Shown here one piece after another: positions 35,470 through 43,814 of a stretch of DNA of 64,000 nt. A program made the translations under genes and the position numbers. The stretch is from Ammoniphilus sp. YIM 78166 (lineage in GTDB: Bacteria; Bacillota; Bacilli; Aneurinibacillales; RAOX-1): assembly GCF_004522215.1 (NCBI RefSeq), contig NZ_SDLR01000004.1, forward strand, positions 62,001 through 126,000, given 5' to 3'. Every line of letters starts with the position of its first letter. Position 1 is the stretch's first letter. The notes beneath the pieces are model-generated. The model searched no databases and was not told where the DNA came from. It saw only the letters and a list, made by a program, of their open reading frames with translations.

Positions 35470-36453
35470 TAAGGCTTTCCGATCCTCGGCTTGAGGCGGC
35501 TTCTCTACCCAGCCATGTTCAATGGCAATATTCATGCCATCTTCCGCTAGTTTCATGCGCTCTGCAATCGCTCGCGTATAATGAACTCCTAGGTCTCTTC
35601 GAAGCGCCGTTCCGAGGCCCGCCCCAAAATAAATAATGGAAGAGTTCAGCATGGTTTGCCCGTGAAACATCATCAGCTTATCGGAAAAAGGGGCTGCCGT
35701 AGAATCGGTGACATGCGGCTCCCACGAACCGGAAGAAGAAAGGAAGTCTTCGTCTAGAATCGAGCTCATCACTTCAATTTGCTTAGAGCACACTTCTCTG
35801 ATCCTTGTCAAAAACTTGCGCGATTCTCTTTCTTTGGCGACTTGACTAAAGCCCAGCATCAGGGCTTCTGTCAGCTGTTCCTTCTTAATATTGAAGAATA
35901 GGCTGGTAATTTCCATCGCATTAACGGGCCTCCGATCCCCCATCCATCCCGTAAGGAGACTTTGCTTATGCGAAAATCCCACTTCTTTCGGAGTGGAAAC
36001 CGAAGGAGGAAGGCGGTAGATCCCTTTTTGCATCAGTTCCGCTAAAGACCCCTCATAGAGATCCATCGCCTTCTGGATACAGGTCTTGAAAAATCGCCGA
36101 ACATCCTCACGTGAGGCCGTCGTTAACCCTAACTCATATCCTGTTAGCCAGTGGGCTGATTCCAAGTGGATATGGTAGACCCAAAAATCATCCGTAAATA
36201 GCTTGGGTGCATTCGGATGAAAGTCTTTATCCGTGAATCCTAGTGGAATAGGAAAATCGTTCTTTTGAAATAGGGCCCTTATCGCGATGATATTTCCCTG
36301 AAAAAAATCTCTGGCGGATTCCAGTATTCCTTTTAACCTTTCATCCTCCGCCCGTTCGAAGGCATGCTGATAAAGATAAGCCATCATGCTGTCGTGCTCG
36401 TAGGTGGTCCACAGCGTTCCCATCTCTGACGTAGCAAGTTTTTCTAGATCCAT
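35458..36453 (-). CDS. DUF3231 family protein (copy 2)
   Basis: 331 residues; ATG after AAAGGAGGGTCTT. Two-fold helical architecture like the copy at 6351-7412, with FPIPLGFTDKDF, NIKKEQLTEALMLGFSQVAK and APFSDKLMMFHGQ matching it. Function unknown. The two copies are clearly paralogous but diverged. Confidence 0.8.
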   Translation of the reverse strand: MDLEKLATSEMGTLWTTYEHDSMMAYLYQHAFERAEDERLKGILESARDFFQGNIIAIRALFQKNDFPIPLGFTDKDFHPNAPKLFTDDFWVYHIHLESAHWLTGYELGLTTASREDVRRFFKTCIQKAMDLYEGSLAELMQKGIYRLPPSVSTPKEVGFSHKQSLLTGWMGDRRPVNAMEITSLFFNIKKEQLTEALMLGFSQVAKERESRKFLTRIREVCSKQIEVMSSILDEDFLSSSGSWEPHVTDSTAAPFSDKLMMFHGQTMLNSSIIYFGAGLGTALRRDLGVHYTRAIAERMKLAEDGMNIAIEHGWVEKPPQAEDRKALTKV

Positions 36454-36527
36454 AAGACCCTCCTTTATATTCCGGCTCTTCCCCATTATTCTTCCGGTTC
36501 AGAGCAGAAATATTTGAACTTTGAGGG

Positions 36528-37376
36528 TTAAAACTCAAATTTCACAAAACTAGGTGTTCTCATGACACCCGTCTTGGTCCAGCATTGAAATTTCACTTGG
36601 CACTTGATCAAGGGGTCCAAGTAGATCCATTCCTTGTCCTCTCCACGAATCAGCTGCTTGGAAATTTCATAGAAGGCGCTTCGTTCGGCAGACGGAACAA
36701 ATTCAGCCGTCCCTACGTATTTCCCCTCTTTATGAAGCGACCAAGCAAACTCCCCTTTGCGTATCCCGCCAATCTCAACGACATCATACTGATAATTTTT
36801 CACTTTAATCCAGTCGTGACTGCGCATATCCAAATAGTACTTGCTTCCTTTTTTCTTCGACACAATCCCTTCCAGCCCCATCTGAGAGACGGAGTGAAAT
36901 AGCTCTTGTCCATCTTCAAAGCTCTCACAAGCCGAAATCTCGGGTGAGAAATGGACAATCTCATAAAGCATAGATAACCGTTCCTCTATTGGAAGCTTCG
37001 TTACATCCTCCCCATTTAAATATAAGATATCGTAAGCTACAAAATGGGCCGGCAAGGTTTTCATCAACCTTCTACCCGTGAATTCGTTAGAGGATTGGAA
37101 TCGAGTCATTACACTTTCAAAGCATGGCTTATTCTCTTCATCTAATACCAGCATTTCTCCGTCTAGAATGACACTATCCACATCTAACTGGATTTTCTTC
37201 ATCTCTGGGAACTGGAGCGTGCATTCATTTTGATTGCGGGTAAAGAGACGAACCTGGTTTTTCTCGAAGTGCAATAGGCAACGAAACCCATCCCACTTCA
37301 ATTGGTATATAAAATCACCGCTCGGCACGGCGTCTGATTTATGCAAAAGCATGGGTTTTAGTAAATTATTGATCAT
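36528..37376 (-). CDS. Second small ATP-dependent DNA ligase
   Basis: 282 residues. Motif I in IYQLKWDGFRCLL (Lys28), motif III VILDGEMLVL, motif IV LEGIVSKKKGSKYY, motif V DWIKVKNYQ, then an OB-fold-like C-terminus (CQVKFQCWTKTGVMRTPSF). Lacks LigD polymerase or nuclease modules. It differs substantially from the ligase at 26319-27230. Confidence 0.88.
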   Translation of the reverse strand: MINNLLKPMLLHKSDAVPSGDFIYQLKWDGFRCLLHFEKNQVRLFTRNQNECTLQFPEMKKIQLDVDSVILDGEMLVLDEENKPCFESVMTRFQSSNEFTGRRLMKTLPAHFVAYDILYLNGEDVTKLPIEERLSMLYEIVHFSPEISACESFEDGQELFHSVSQMGLEGIVSKKKGSKYYLDMRSHDWIKVKNYQYDVVEIGGIRKGEFAWSLHKEGKYVGTAEFVPSAERSAFYEISKQLIRGEDKEWIYLDPLIKCQVKFQCWTKTGVMRTPSFVKFEF

Positions 37377-37473
37377 GCTATTGATCCCTCGTTTAGCAAG
37401 TTTTGTTCATAAGCTAAGCGTATCAATAAATCATCAGGAGAGATATATGAGAAAGGTGGAAATCGAAAATTGC

Positions 37474-37516
37474 AAAAAGACCCTACCTTTCCTTCTTACG
37501 AGGAACGTAGGGTCAT
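37474..37516 (-). terminator. Terminator of the 32-residue gene
   Basis: Stem GACCCTAC...GTAGGGTC followed by TTTTTG on the minus strand. Confidence 0.75.
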
Positions 37517-37564
37517 ACTTTTTGATTCATCTTCATCTATCCACCATAACGAGCCTTTCCATAA

Positions 37565-37663
37565 TTAGTCGATCATCATATATCCGTATTTACGGATGCT
37601 CTCATCTCTTAAACGGATTGCTTCGTCTACGATATCCAGGATTTCACTCAAAAGCTTAAGCAT
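37565..37663 (-). CDS. 32-residue protein, well expressed by signals
   Basis: ATG after a perfect AAGGAGGTTGACGTT site. Encodes MLKLLSEILDIVDEAIRLRD and on to GYMMID, an amphipathic helix. It has a promoter (37697-37725) and terminator (37474-37516), so it is a complete gene despite its size. No family recognised. Confidence 0.7.
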   Translation of the reverse strand: MLKLLSEILDIVDEAIRLRDESIRKYGYMMID

Positions 37664-37696
37664 AACGTCAACCTCCTTCAGGAATGATGTACCTTT

Positions 37697-37725
37697 ATTA
37701 TCCTCTTTGCTGATTTTTTTGACAA
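37697..37725 (-). promoter_or_regulatory. Promoter of the 32-residue gene
   Basis: Minus strand TTGTCA (37720-37725), 17-bp spacer, GATAAT (37697-37702). Confidence 0.6.
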
Positions 37726-37871
37726 AGTCCGTATTCCCTCATGAAAACGACCATCATTGCCATTGAAAACCAATGAAAACGGAGATCATCCTTCATTTTC
37801 GTTTGGTTGATTCGATTTCCTTGCATTTTCAAGCTCTCTTGATTCCATCGTCATATGATCTTACAGAAGCT

Positions 37872-37900
37872 TTGACTAGAAAAGGATAAAACCTTACATT
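37872..37900 (+). promoter_or_regulatory. psiE promoter
   Basis: TTGACT, 17-bp spacer, TACATT, 70 bp before the psiE start. The rest of the 300-bp gap shows nothing more that I can name. Confidence 0.5.
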
Positions 37901-37970
37901 GAATTAAAGCCAGCTTCATTTTTACCTTGTAATCTATTGGATGAGATGAAAAGAAGGGAGGATAAGCGCT

Positions 37971-38423
37971 ATGCTTATTGCTGGTGTGGGAAGAAGAAAA
38001 GAATCGGCGGCGACCCTATCCGAGTCCGCTAAGCCCAAGTTATCATTTATTGCTGGACATCTACAAAGCTTTTTGAATGCATCCTTGATCATGTTAGCCA
38101 TTATCCTATGCTTCTTACTATCCAAAGAGGTTTATCATTTCATCAAAACGATCTTCTTTGAGCAAAACACGGATTTTCAACATTTCTTGGAACAAATTCT
38201 TGTCTTTTTTCTCTACTTTGAGTTTATCGCCATGATCGTCCGTTATTTTCAAGAGAACTACCATTTTCCCTTACGCTATCTTCTCTACATCGGCATCACC
38301 GCCATGATCCGCTTGATCATCGCAGATCATTATGATGCCATGAAGACCTTGCTGTATGCTTTTGTTATTTTGGTTCTGGTCATTAGCTACTTTATTGTGA
38401 ATTTTACGCCACTTAAGAGGTAG
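37971..38423 (+). CDS. psiE: Phosphate-starvation-inducible PsiE-like membrane protein
   Basis: 150 residues with four membrane segments. Conserved VFFLYFEFIAMIVRYF and FPLRYLLYIGITAMIRLII followed by ADHYDA are diagnostic of PsiE. Function remains unclear; induced by phosphate limitation in enterobacteria. ATG follows GAAGGGAGGATAAGCGCT. Convergent with the repeat-protein gene over a shared terminator. Confidence 0.85.
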   Translation: MLIAGVGRRKESAATLSESAKPKLSFIAGHLQSFLNASLIMLAIILCFLLSKEVYHFIKTIFFEQNTDFQHFLEQILVFFLYFEFIAMIVRYFQENYHFPLRYLLYIGITAMIRLIIADHYDAMKTLLYAFVILVLVISYFIVNFTPLKR

Positions 38424-38454
38424 ACCCTCTCTGGTTATCGGTAGCAATAACACA

Positions 38455-38505
38455 AAAAGAGAAGGACTTCTCATTAACATAATAGTTGGGAGAAGTCCTT
38501 CTTTT
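38455..38505. terminator. Bidirectional terminator
   Basis: AGAAGGACTTCTC / GGAGAAGTCCTTCT with A and T tracts on the two sides. Confidence 0.85.
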
Positions 38506-38526
38506 TGATATTAGTTGCGATTCCGT

Positions 38527-39051
38527 TTATTCTGCGCTTTGGCTTAAGCTTCTTTTAGCTGGGCGGTTTTTCTCCATCTCTGCCTTTAGTTCCTCAACCG
38601 TAATTCCTTTTTGGGTTGCCAGCTCAGCGAGTTTTGCCTCGCGTTCAGCTTCCATTTGAGCTTTTAGCTCATCTACGGTGATGCCTTTTTCTTGAGCTAA
38701 GGCTTCCAAGTCTACTTTTCTTTTTCCTCCAAAGCCTTTGTTAGCTGGACGGTTTTTCTCCATCTCTACCTTAAGCTCCTCAACGGTCACTCCTTTTTGA
38801 GCAGCTAATTCCGCTAGTTTGGCTTCACGCTCTTTTTCCATTTGAGCTTTCAGTTCATCTACAGTAATTCCTTTTTCTGCTGCTAGAGCTTCAAGCTTGG
38901 CTCCTTTTTTACCAAAGAAGGTTTTCTCCACTTGAGTTGCTGGATTTACCGGAGTTTGCGTTGTTGTAGTTTCAGCTGCCAAAGCATGCCCTAATGCACT
39001 TAAAGCAAATACAGCACCTAGAGTTGTCGCGAGTAATTTCTTTTTCATCAT
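38527..39051 (-). CDS. Secreted charged helical repeat protein (DUF2680-like)
   Basis: 174 residues. Signal peptide 1-26 (KKKLLATTLGAVFALSALG, cut after ALA). The mature part has four copies of a roughly 25-residue unit LxxLAxxKGITVDELKAxME, arranged as two longer duplicates: at about 53-77, 78-102, 112-136 and 137-161. Such units occur in YckD/DUF2680-type proteins of unknown function. The DNA of the two halves is also very similar, suggesting recent internal duplication. ATG follows GGAGGAATGAATT. Confidence 0.75.
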   Translation of the reverse strand: MMKKKLLATTLGAVFALSALGHALAAETTTTQTPVNPATQVEKTFFGKKGAKLEALAAEKGITVDELKAQMEKEREAKLAELAAQKGVTVEELKVEMEKNRPANKGFGGKRKVDLEALAQEKGITVDELKAQMEAEREAKLAELATQKGITVEELKAEMEKNRPAKRSLSQSAE

Positions 39052-39316
39052 AATTCATTCCTCCATAACCTTGTATTTGTTTTGGTGTTACTTACCATAG
39101 ATAAAATATAAACAAGGTTAGTGAAAATACGGTGAAAGACTGGAGCTAATTCAGAAAAGTTTTTTACTAGCATTAAGGTGCTACACCTACTACGGGTTAA
39201 TATGAAAATCCCCGGCATTAAATTTGGTGCTTGATCACAGGGTGATCCAGGATGCCCGATCGCTTCCCGAGAAAAGTAAGCAAGTGACTCCATCTTAATT
39301 GTATCCATTACGGTTT

Positions 39317-39447
39317 CGGGAGCAACTCACCGAGTATCGTGACCAAACCTACGAGATTAGCTGGAATGGTTACAGGTACGTGAACAAACGATACCAACTC
39401 GTGAGCATCCACCACTTTTCCGTGAGCAAATCAGAATTTTTGTGAGC
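39317..39447. repeat. Phased intergenic array C
   Basis: Core word CGTGAGC (variants CGGGAGC, CGTGACC, CGTGAAC, TGTGAGC) begins at 39317, 39338, 39379, 39400, 39421 and 39441: intervals 21, 41, 21, 21, 20. Often followed by AAAC or ATCC. Less regular than arrays A and B, with one unit lost or decayed near 39359. Confidence 0.65.
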
Positions 39448-39645
39448 ATCCGAACCGAAACAGTAGTCATACGGTCCAGGACCAAGCCATGATGAAAAGT
39501 AAAAGCCTAATCACCTAAAAATCAGCTTAATATCGGAGGCTCTAAACGAAAGTTTAGAGAGCACTCATAAAAAACCAGACTAAAATGACCCCAAACCCTG
39601 AAAAAAACTGAGCCAGGCGGTACCTCAGGTTTAGATTCTTATCTG

Positions 39646-39672
39646 CCAAAAAAGCCCCATCTCAGGGGCTTT
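39646..39672 (-). terminator. Terminator of the siderophore operon
   Basis: AAAGCCCC-TGAGAT-GGGGCTTT followed by TTTTTT on the minus strand, right after the last gene. Confidence 0.85.
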
Positions 39673-39681
39673 CCTACTCAC

Positions 39682-40005
39682 CTATACGGTAACAGCCTGT
39701 TTCGTTGCTGCCACACAATAATTCGCATGACCTCGGCTAAGGATAAACTCTGGCTGTGGCTTTCCTCGGTTTTCACGATGAGCTTGGATATGGACATCAC
39801 TCTTTTCCCAATTCTTCCAAGCCTCTTCCGATTCCCAGCGGATGAAGATCATCACTTCTTCGTCCCCGCGACTTACTTTCTTGACGAGAATGCTTAGATC
39901 AATGAATCCCGGTGACTTTTCAATTGCGCCTTCCTTGCTGAATCGCTCAACGATCTTTTGCGCATGACCTTCTTGCACGATGATGGTTTTCGTTTCAATA
40001 AACAT
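39682..40005 (-). CDS. IsdG/HmoA-like antibiotic-biosynthesis-monooxygenase-fold protein
   Basis: 107 residues: FIETKTIIVQEGHAQKIVER, SPGFIDLSILVKK, VMIFIRWESEEAWKNWEKS and the His in DVHIQAHRE. The ABM fold with conserved Trp and His matches heme-degrading monooxygenases of the IsdG/HmoA type, which release iron from heme. Its ATG overlaps the stop of the binding-protein gene by one base, so it is the last gene of the iron operon. Confidence 0.8.
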   Translation of the reverse strand: MFIETKTIIVQEGHAQKIVERFSKEGAIEKSPGFIDLSILVKKVSRGDEEVMIFIRWESEEAWKNWEKSDVHIQAHRENRGKPQPEFILSRGHANYCVAATKQAVTV

Positions 40006-40967
40006 TACTTCGCCGCCTCTTCCATTTGCTTTACCATCTCGGCTACGGAGATCAAACCGCCGCCAGACAAGTACCAGTAGTCAGGATCTAGGTATACAAT
40101 GTTTCCATCCGCATAAGCTTTTGTCTTTTGAACTAATTGGTTTTCCACTAGTTGCTTTGCTCCAGCATCGGAGGTTCCAACGGCTACATTGCGGTCAATA
40201 ACAAACAAGTAATCTGGATTTTTCTCAGCAATATATTCGAAAGAAATACTTTGTCCGTGCGTAGTAACCTGGATCGACTCATCGACTGGTTTAAAGCCCA
40301 TCACATCATGGATAATCCCGAAGCGGGAACCTGCTCCATAGGCACTGATATTTCCTTCATTAGCAAGAATAATTAACGCATTTTTTCCACTTGCAGAAGC
40401 CTTTGCATTTAAAGCTTCAAGAGACGCATTGACTTTCGCTAGCTCTTCGTCAACCTGTGCTTCTTTCCCGAACAAGCTTCCTAGCCGTTTCGCATTCTCT
40501 GTATAAGACTCCATATATTTCGCCGAATCTACTCCCATGAAAATGGTGGGTCCAAGCTTGCTAAATTCGTCGTACAACTCTTGTTGTCTTCCGGAGATAA
40601 TAATGAGATCTGGATTGATTTCGCTGATTTTCTCGAAGTCTGGCTCTTTTAATGTTCCAACATTCACATACTTGCTATCTGTATACTTGGAAAGATACTT
40701 AGGGACATTAGACTGTGGCAAGGCTGTAATCTCTACTCCTAATTTGTCTAAAGAATCTAATACGCCAAAATCAAACACAACGACTTTTTCTGGATTTTTC
40801 TTTACTTTTGTTTCTCCAAGATTATGGGTAATCGTCATTTCTGTTTCTTCCGGTGCAGGTGCTGCTGCCGCAGAAGTAGCTTGCTCAGGTGCAGCGCTTT
40901 GACCTCCGCAAGCTGCTGTAGCCACAGCTAATATGAACATCAAAAATAGTATTGATAATCTCTTCAT
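40005..40967 (-). CDS. Siderophore ABC transporter binding lipoprotein (YclQ-like)
   Basis: 320 residues. Lipobox AVATAACGG near residue 20, an Ala/Pro-rich linker, then KVVVFDFGVLDSLDKLG, NPDLIIISGRQQELYDEF and NPDYLFVIDRNVAVG. This is the FatB/CeuA/YclQ group that binds catecholate siderophores such as petrobactin; the ligand here is not proven. Fourth gene in the YclN-O-P-Q order. Confidence 0.87.
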   Translation of the reverse strand: MKRLSILFLMFILAVATAACGGQSAAPEQATSAAAAPAPEETEMTITHNLGETKVKKNPEKVVVFDFGVLDSLDKLGVEITALPQSNVPKYLSKYTDSKYVNVGTLKEPDFEKISEINPDLIIISGRQQELYDEFSKLGPTIFMGVDSAKYMESYTENAKRLGSLFGKEAQVDEELAKVNASLEALNAKASASGKNALIILANEGNISAYGAGSRFGIIHDVMGFKPVDESIQVTTHGQSISFEYIAEKNPDYLFVIDRNVAVGTSDAGAKQLVENQLVQKTKAYADGNIVYLDPDYWYLSGGGLISVAEMVKQMEEAAK

Positions 40968-41030
40968 CCTTCTCTTCTCCTTTATATTAACTTTTTTATA
41001 GTTACTCGATGGGTAGCCATCGAATGAAAC

Positions 41031-41789
41031 TCATGCATAGTAAACGCAAATTTTGTTTTCATTGATGCTTTCAATCTGAATATCCATGTCATAGACATCT
41101 CTGAGCACAGGAGATTGAATAATCTCATGCGTATGGCCCTCTTTTATCACTTTGCCATTCTTCAAGGCTACAATATAATCAGAGTAGCAAGAGGCAAAGT
41201 TAATATCATGGATAACAATCACGATGGTTTTGCCTAGTTCATCTACCAGCCTTCTTAGCACCTTCATGATCTGCACGGAATGCTTCATATCCAGATTATT
41301 GAGCGGTTCATCTAAGAGAATGTACTCCGTATCTTGAGCTAAAACCATTGCGATGTAAGCCCGTTGTCTTTGCCCTCCACTTAGCTGATCTAGAAATTTA
41401 TCCTGCATATCTTGCAGTTCCATATACTTAATCGCATCATCCACGTGACGCCAATCTTCCTTGGACAGTTTTCCTTGCGAATAAGGGAAGCGGCCAAAGC
41501 TTACGAGATCGCGAATCGTTAATCGAATGTTGATATGGTTGGATTGCTTGAGGATGGAGACTTTTTTCGCCAGCTCATTGCTTTTCCATTGATTAAGATT
41601 CTTATTCTCAATAATGACTTCCCCGCTATCCTGATCAGCTAGTCTACTGATCATCGATAACAAGGTGCTTTTTCCTGCTCCATTCGGCCCAATAAAAGAG
41701 GTAATCTTCCCTTTTTCAATCTTGACCGAGACACTTTCCACTACAGTTTTGTTGCCATAACGCTTTGTAATATTTCTAACTTCTACCAT
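41031..41789 (-). CDS. Siderophore ABC transporter ATPase (YclP-like)
   Basis: 252 residues. Walker A IGPNGAGKSTLLS, signature LSGGQRQRAYIAMVLAQ, Walker B YILLDEPLNNLDMK, switch His in VIVIHDINFASCY. Starts 7 bp inside the preceding permease gene. Energises iron-siderophore import with the two permeases. Confidence 0.92.
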   Translation of the reverse strand: MVEVRNITKRYGNKTVVESVSVKIEKGKITSFIGPNGAGKSTLLSMISRLADQDSGEVIIENKNLNQWKSNELAKKVSILKQSNHINIRLTIRDLVSFGRFPYSQGKLSKEDWRHVDDAIKYMELQDMQDKFLDQLSGGQRQRAYIAMVLAQDTEYILLDEPLNNLDMKHSVQIMKVLRRLVDELGKTIVIVIHDINFASCYSDYIVALKNGKVIKEGHTHEIIQSPVLRDVYDMDIQIESINENKICVYYA

Positions 41790-42733
41790 GACTTATTCTC
41801 CCTTAATAGAAGATAAATAAAGTAAATCCCACCAATAAAGTTAATAATGACACTCAACGTGGTTGAGAAGGTAAACACTCTCTCCACAATCAGCTGCCCG
41901 CCTACTAAAGCGACAATAGCAATCAAAACGGAACCGATAATCAAGTACTTGTGCTGATAGCTTTTGAGGAATTCATGCGCAACATTGACGACAAGAAGAC
42001 CTAGGAACGTAATCGGTCCAACTAAAGCTGTAGAAATCGAGGTCAGAATAGCAATAATCACAAGGAGTCTTTTTACTACATAATCGTAATCCACCCCCAA
42101 GTTAATAGCCGCCTCTCGTCCTAAGGACAACACATCTAGATATTTATACAGCCGGATAAAATAGAGGGTAGCTAATACTAATCCGGCAATCGCCAGCGTG
42201 AGAATATCGGTATTGACGTTATTAAAGCTGGCAAACATGCGATCTTGCACGACTAAGAATTCATTAGGGTCTATGAGAACCTGCATAAAGGTGGTTAGGC
42301 TCTGAAACAAGGTCCCAAAGACGACACCGATGAGAAGCAGTAGGTAAAGATTCTTGCCTCCCCCTTGAAACAGGAGTTTAAAAAGTAATCCCGTAAACAG
42401 GACCATGATACCAACCGAAAGCAAGAAATTAAACTCCTTACTAGTAATGGCGAAGCTCATGGATCCAAACAAAAAAATGACAAAGGTCTGTACAAGCATA
42501 TAAAGGGAGTCAATCCCGAGTATGCTTGGCGTTAAAATTCGGTTGTTGGTGATAGTCTGAAAGATTACCGTCGAAAATCCGATGGCCGTTCCTGTCAGAA
42601 CAATGGCCAGGATCTTCGTCCCTCTCCGAGGAAGAACATACCCCCAATTGCTCCCCAATTTAATAAAAAGAAAAGTAGCAATAAGCATGACGGCGAATAC
42701 CGCAAGGAAACTGATTTTGACTCTAGGATTCAT
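41783..42733 (-). CDS. Siderophore ABC transporter permease (YclO-like)
   Basis: 316 residues, about nine membrane segments; FecCD family. Conserved GTAIGFSTVIFQTITNNRIL and STALVGPITFLGLLVVNVAH. Overlaps both neighbours by about 10 bp, so the operon is tightly coupled. Confidence 0.9.
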   Translation of the reverse strand: MNPRVKISFLAVFAVMLIATFLFIKLGSNWGYVLPRRGTKILAIVLTGTAIGFSTVIFQTITNNRILTPSILGIDSLYMLVQTFVIFLFGSMSFAITSKEFNFLLSVGIMVLFTGLLFKLLFQGGGKNLYLLLLIGVVFGTLFQSLTTFMQVLIDPNEFLVVQDRMFASFNNVNTDILTLAIAGLVLATLYFIRLYKYLDVLSLGREAAINLGVDYDYVVKRLLVIIAILTSISTALVGPITFLGLLVVNVAHEFLKSYQHKYLIIGSVLIAIVALVGGQLIVERVFTFSTTLSVIINFIGGIYFIYLLLRENKSW

Positions 42734-43676
42734 AAGCCCTTCCCCTTAACAATAAATACAGAAAAATGCCGCTGCCGATGACGCCCACCATGAGACCGAT
42801 CGGAATCTCAAAAGGATAGATGATGATTCGCCCCAGAATATCACAAGCTAGTACGAATACAGCTCCTAACAAAGCGGTATGGGGCAAGCTTCTCTCCAGA
42901 TTATCGCCCTGATACAGGGTGACAATGTTTGGGATAATGAGCCCTAAGAAGGGGATCAATCCTACAGTCAGCATCACAACCGATGAAATAAGAGCGACAA
43001 TGATCAAGCCAATGTTCACTACGGATTTATAATTCAAGCCTAGATTCTTAGAAAACTCTTCTCCCATTCCCGCTACCGTAAAGCGGTGAGCGTATAAATA
43101 TGCAAGGATCAATACCGGAATACTCAAGTAAATCAGCTCGTATCGACCTTTTAGGATGATAGAAAAGTCTCCTTGCATCCAGGATGAAATATTTTGAATT
43201 AGATTATGCTTGTAGGCAAAAAAGGTCGTTACGGAGCTGACAATCCCCCCAAACATGAGTCCTACAAGCGGGATGAATACCGCGTCCTTGAATTTGATCC
43301 TGTCGAGGATCTTCATGAAAATGAAGGTGCCAGCTAAAGCAAAAGCAAAAGCCACGAACATCTTCGCCAGAGGGCTTGCTGAACCGAATAGCATGATAGC
43401 CACTAAGATTCCTAATCTTGCTGAATCATCCGTTCCGGCAGTAGTTGGTGATACAAATTTGTTTCTGCTAAGCTGCTGCATGATCAATCCACTGACGCTC
43501 AAGCTTATTCCCGCGACGATTATACTGACAAGCCGAGGAACCCTGCTAATGAGGAGTGTCTCTAGCTGATCCTCACTGAGTGAAAATATATGTAATGGAT
43601 GAATATCTTTAACACCAATAAATAAAGAGATAAACGATAGAATAAGCAACGCTGCGACTAGGTATCTTTTTTTCAT
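42723..43676 (-). CDS. Siderophore ABC transporter permease (YclN-like)
   Basis: 317 residues, FecCD family: GISLSVSGLIMQQLSRNKFV and VGLIPFLGLIIPNIVTLYQG. First gene of the iron operon; ATG follows GAGGAAAAAGAA. Two Fur boxes lie 110-150 bp upstream. Confidence 0.9.
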   Translation of the reverse strand: MKKRYLVAALLILSFISLFIGVKDIHPLHIFSLSEDQLETLLISRVPRLVSIIVAGISLSVSGLIMQQLSRNKFVSPTTAGTDDSARLGILVAIMLFGSASPLAKMFVAFAFALAGTFIFMKILDRIKFKDAVFIPLVGLMFGGIVSSVTTFFAYKHNLIQNISSWMQGDFSIILKGRYELIYLSIPVLILAYLYAHRFTVAGMGEEFSKNLGLNYKSVVNIGLIIVALISSVVMLTVGLIPFLGLIIPNIVTLYQGDNLERSLPHTALLGAVFVLACDILGRIIIYPFEIPIGLMVGVIGSGIFLYLLLRGRAYES

Positions 43677-43784
43677 TTCTTTTTCCTCAGTCTTTGTGAC
43701 TTAATATTGTTTAGACAATTATTAATACAACAAGTAATGTATATGCATCAATTGAACAAACAATAATACGGGAGTGTTTATAAA

Positions 43785-43799
43785 TGATAATCACTATCA
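43785..43799 (-). promoter_or_regulatory. Fur box 1
   Basis: TGATAATCACTATCA, a 7-1-7 Fur element with one mismatch in the inverted repeat. Confidence 0.85.
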
Positions 43800-43814
43800 A
43801 CTTTCTAGAATTAA

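Larger units (their letters stand above)
39052..39681. other. Gene-free interval
   Basis: About 630 bases without a supported gene. It contains a phased repeat (39317-39447), a perfect hairpin with GNRA-type loop CTCTAAACGAAAGTTTAGAG (39540-39559) without a T-tract, and the terminator at 39646-39672. An 86-residue open frame at 39048-39308 looks spurious. Confidence 0.6.

Noticed and set aside
26319..37376. Complete NHEJ (Ku-LigD) system
   Set aside because: Only ligase modules are present; no Ku or polymerase domain is in the window.
37234..37659. 141-codon plus-strand frame
   Set aside because: It overlaps the DNA ligase start and the 32-residue gene and has no ribosome site or protein-like composition.
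39048..39308. 86-codon minus-strand frame
   Set aside because: It overlaps the start of the secreted repeat protein gene, has no good ribosome site and looks like random translation of an AT/GC-mixed intergenic region.
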